Of a DNA stretch of 32,146 nucleotides, positions 31,126-32,146 are shown in pieces (the stretch's first letter is position 1; each line of letters begins with the position of its first letter). The position numbers and the translations under genes were made by a program. This stretch comes from Paludibacteraceae bacterium (GTDB lineage Bacteria; Bacteroidota; Bacteroidia; Bacteroidales; Paludibacteraceae): NCBI GenBank assembly GCA_904502115.1, contig CAJGDW010000005.1, positions 1 to 32,146 on the forward strand, given 5' to 3'. The notes under the pieces were generated by a model. That model was given only the letters and a program-made list of their open reading frames with translations. It was not told the origin of the DNA and ran no database searches.

Positions 31126-31136
31126 AAAGACTAAAA
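31109..31136 (-). repeat. Leader copy 1 (shared 28-bp start region)
   Basis: Positions 31109-31136 match 32119-32146 at 27 of 28 bases (C31131 against T32141). The segment covers the last bases before the ATG and the first six codons (MNQKLS) of both accessory genes, so each gene seems to have received the same start cassette. Confidence 0.8.
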
Positions 31137-31167
31137 ATTAAGATGAATAAAAATTGTTGATTGTTGT

Positions 31168-31201
31168 ACGTCAATCGTTGCTAGTAGACAATCGTTGACG
31201 T
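31168..31201. repeat. Imperfect inverted repeat between the two accessory genes
   Basis: ACGTCAA-TCG-TTG (31168-31180) and CAA-TCG-TTGACGT (31189-31201) form two short paired arms around an unpaired TCG/TCG bubble with an 8-base loop. It lies just past the stop of the RhuM-type gene. It could be a transcript end, although it lacks a T-run on the minus strand. The word CAATCGTTG also occurs twice in direct orientation. Confidence 0.5.
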
Positions 31202-31202
31202 T

Positions 31203-32135
31203 TTAGCAATGCACCTTACCCATTATCTCCTCTGGGGTAATGGAGTTCATCTGCATAACCGCACAAAGTTTCTTGCCTAGGTCTTTTATCGAGGCTCCTA
31301 CATGGTAAACCTTATCGTCGATAATCAGAAATCGATCGTGCGATTTCTTACTAATATAAACCTCAACTGCGGGATATTGTGCATTATGCTTTTCTAAATC
31401 GAGCGAGAACTGCTCGCTTATTTTGTAGGTATAAATTTCGGCTGAAACCTCTTGTTTTCGTTTAGAAAGAAGCGTTAAAACAGAAGCATCCACGTAATTA
31501 TCAATTACAACAATACGTTTTTGAGCCGATTCAATTAACTGCGACATTAGGACATGAGCATCGAACAGTTGGTTTTCATAGAAAACGCCCTCCACTGGTG
31601 GCAACGAGGTTCGAACAAAGAAATCAACTTTATCTTCATTATCGCTTAAACGTCTATCAAATTCTGCAAATTTTCTATCTATTTTATCTTCAATATGATT
31701 TAAACGTGCATTTATAGTATATCCTTTTAACAGATATTCCTTTAACACCTTATTTGCCCATTGACGAAATTGAACACCTTGACTACTTTTTACACGATAG
31801 CCAACAGAGATTATAACATCTAAATTATAATATTCCACCTCCACAACTTGAGCAAATCCTTCTCTACGACCATATTTCTTGGTAGTCGCAAATTTTGCGA
31901 CTACCAAGAAATTAGCCAACTCCTCTTTTAACGCATTATTGATATGTTTTCCTATTGTTTTAACATCGCGTCCAAAGAGTTCGGCTATTTGTTGTCTATT
32001 TAACCACACCGTTTCGTTTTCCAAACGAACCTCAAGACTAATTGTCTCGTTGGGATGGTAAAGAACAATTTGATTCTGATTTGAATTTTGTACAGACGAT
32101 GGTGCACCGCCCACATTGGAAAGTTTTTGATTCAT
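31203..32135 (-). CDS. RhuM-type protein with a C-terminal PLD-like (HxR...D) domain
   Basis: 310 residues. The N-terminal DNA-binding-like RhuM domain (about 25-155) has VRLENETVWLNRQQIAELFG, KTIGKHINNALKEEL and YYNLDVIISVGYRVKSSQGV, with QFRQWANKVLKEYLLKGYTI. A short coiled linker (about 155-185) leads to a C-terminal domain (about 200-310) with RIVVIDNYVDASVLTLL and SHDRFLIIDDKVYHVGAS. The last is like a phospholipase-D-type HKD motif but with Arg in place of Lys (His266-Asp-Arg268...Asp273). RhuM proteins are common in restriction-modification islands. It is the first of two accessory genes in the window, and its ATG is 11 bases from the window edge, so upstream genes and promoter are not visible. 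Confidence 0.8.
   Translation of the reverse strand: MNQKLSNVGGAPSSVQNSNQNQIVLYHPNETISLEVRLENETVWLNRQQIAELFGRDVKTIGKHINNALKEELANFLVVAKFATTKKYGRREGFAQVVEVEYYNLDVIISVGYRVKSSQGVQFRQWANKVLKEYLLKGYTINARLNHIEDKIDRKFAEFDRRLSDNEDKVDFFVRTSLPPVEGVFYENQLFDAHVLMSQLIESAQKRIVVIDNYVDASVLTLLSKRKQEVSAEIYTYKISEQFSLDLEKHNAQYPAVEVYISKKSHDRFLIIDDKVYHVGASIKDLGKKLCAVMQMNSITPEEIMGKVHC
31874..31912. repeat. 39-bp palindrome inside the RhuM-type gene
   Basis: Bases 31874-31892 (ATTTCTTGGTAGTCGCAAA) pair perfectly with 31894-31912 (TTTGCGACTACCAAGAAAT) around a single central T at 31893: 19-bp arms. It encodes residues 75-88 (NFLVVAKFATTKKY), part of the family's conserved domain. Because it is a palindrome, the opposite strand spells a nearly identical peptide. 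Confidence 0.9.
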
Positions 32136-32146
32136 AAAGATTAAAA
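32119..32146 (-). repeat. Leader copy 2 (shared 28-bp start region)
   Basis: Second copy of the start segment found at 31109-31136, one mismatch. It includes the ATG (32133-32135) of the RhuM-type gene and ends at the window edge, so the shared segment may extend further upstream. Confidence 0.8.

Overview
The window looks like a chromosomal segment from a member of the Bacteroidetes, most likely order Bacteroidales. The evidence is consistent: sigma-type promoters of the TTTG-N19/20-TAnnTTTG form occur in front of several genes, many envelope proteins are Bacteroidetes-specific (DUF5723 barrel, DUF3822 next to rsmD, an ExbB/ExbD/ExbD operon), and lipoprotein signal peptides are followed by acidic residues. 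Almost all of it is densely packed coding sequence, and no gene-free stretch exceeds 300 bases.

Layout, left to right. Positions 1-129 hold the end of an IS3-family (IS150-like) insertion sequence that runs off the window. 174-3513 is a two-gene envelope operon (lipoprotein plus DUF5723 outer-membrane protein). 3587-4975 is a RecD-like helicase, divergent from a plus-strand operon at 5108-7062 (membrane-anchored protein, DUF3822 protein, rsmD). 7022-9477 is a minus operon (beta-helix lipoprotein plus secreted endo/exonuclease/phosphatase-fold protein). 9658-11281 is a plus operon (small conserved protein, acyltransferase, carbon-nitrogen hydrolase). fabG and folB diverge around 12.1 kb. 12496-16634 holds ExbB, a small membrane protein, two ExbD proteins and an M23 peptidase. 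A tRNA-Ser, tatD, a YjjG-like nucleotidase and a coiled-coil lipoprotein follow. 19529-23767 is a minus operon (repeat-bearing coiled-coil protein, rsmI, flippase, asparagine-synthase-like protein). 23858-27870 is a plus operon (AI-2E family transporter, TPR protein, DedA protein, aroE), convergent with pyrC and a polyprenol-phosphate mannosyltransferase-like gene. The last 2.1 kb carries a DUF1016 PDDEXK nuclease-like gene and a RhuM-type gene. This is an accessory module of the sort often found inside type I restriction-modification or other defence loci.

The most unusual structures are not whole genes. (1) A dispersed, simple-sequence repeat family (words such as GAATCGGTGAATCG and CGATTCATCG, and a second type, CGACTTTTGACTTTCGAC) occupies intergenic gaps. 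Related sequence forms an in-frame 24-bp tandem array inside one protein gene and reaches into the 3' ends of two others. (2) The two accessory genes at the right end each contain a near-perfect inverted repeat with a one-base centre inside conserved coding sequence (19-bp and 13-bp arms), and both genes begin with the same 28-bp leader. (3) Two divergent promoter regions are built on palindromes: at 5033-5040 both -33 boxes share one palindrome, and at 23819-23834 both -7 boxes do. (4) A terminator-like hairpin lies inside the 5' end of the DUF3822 gene, upstream of rsmD.

All functional names come from reading motifs and recalling families; no database search was run.
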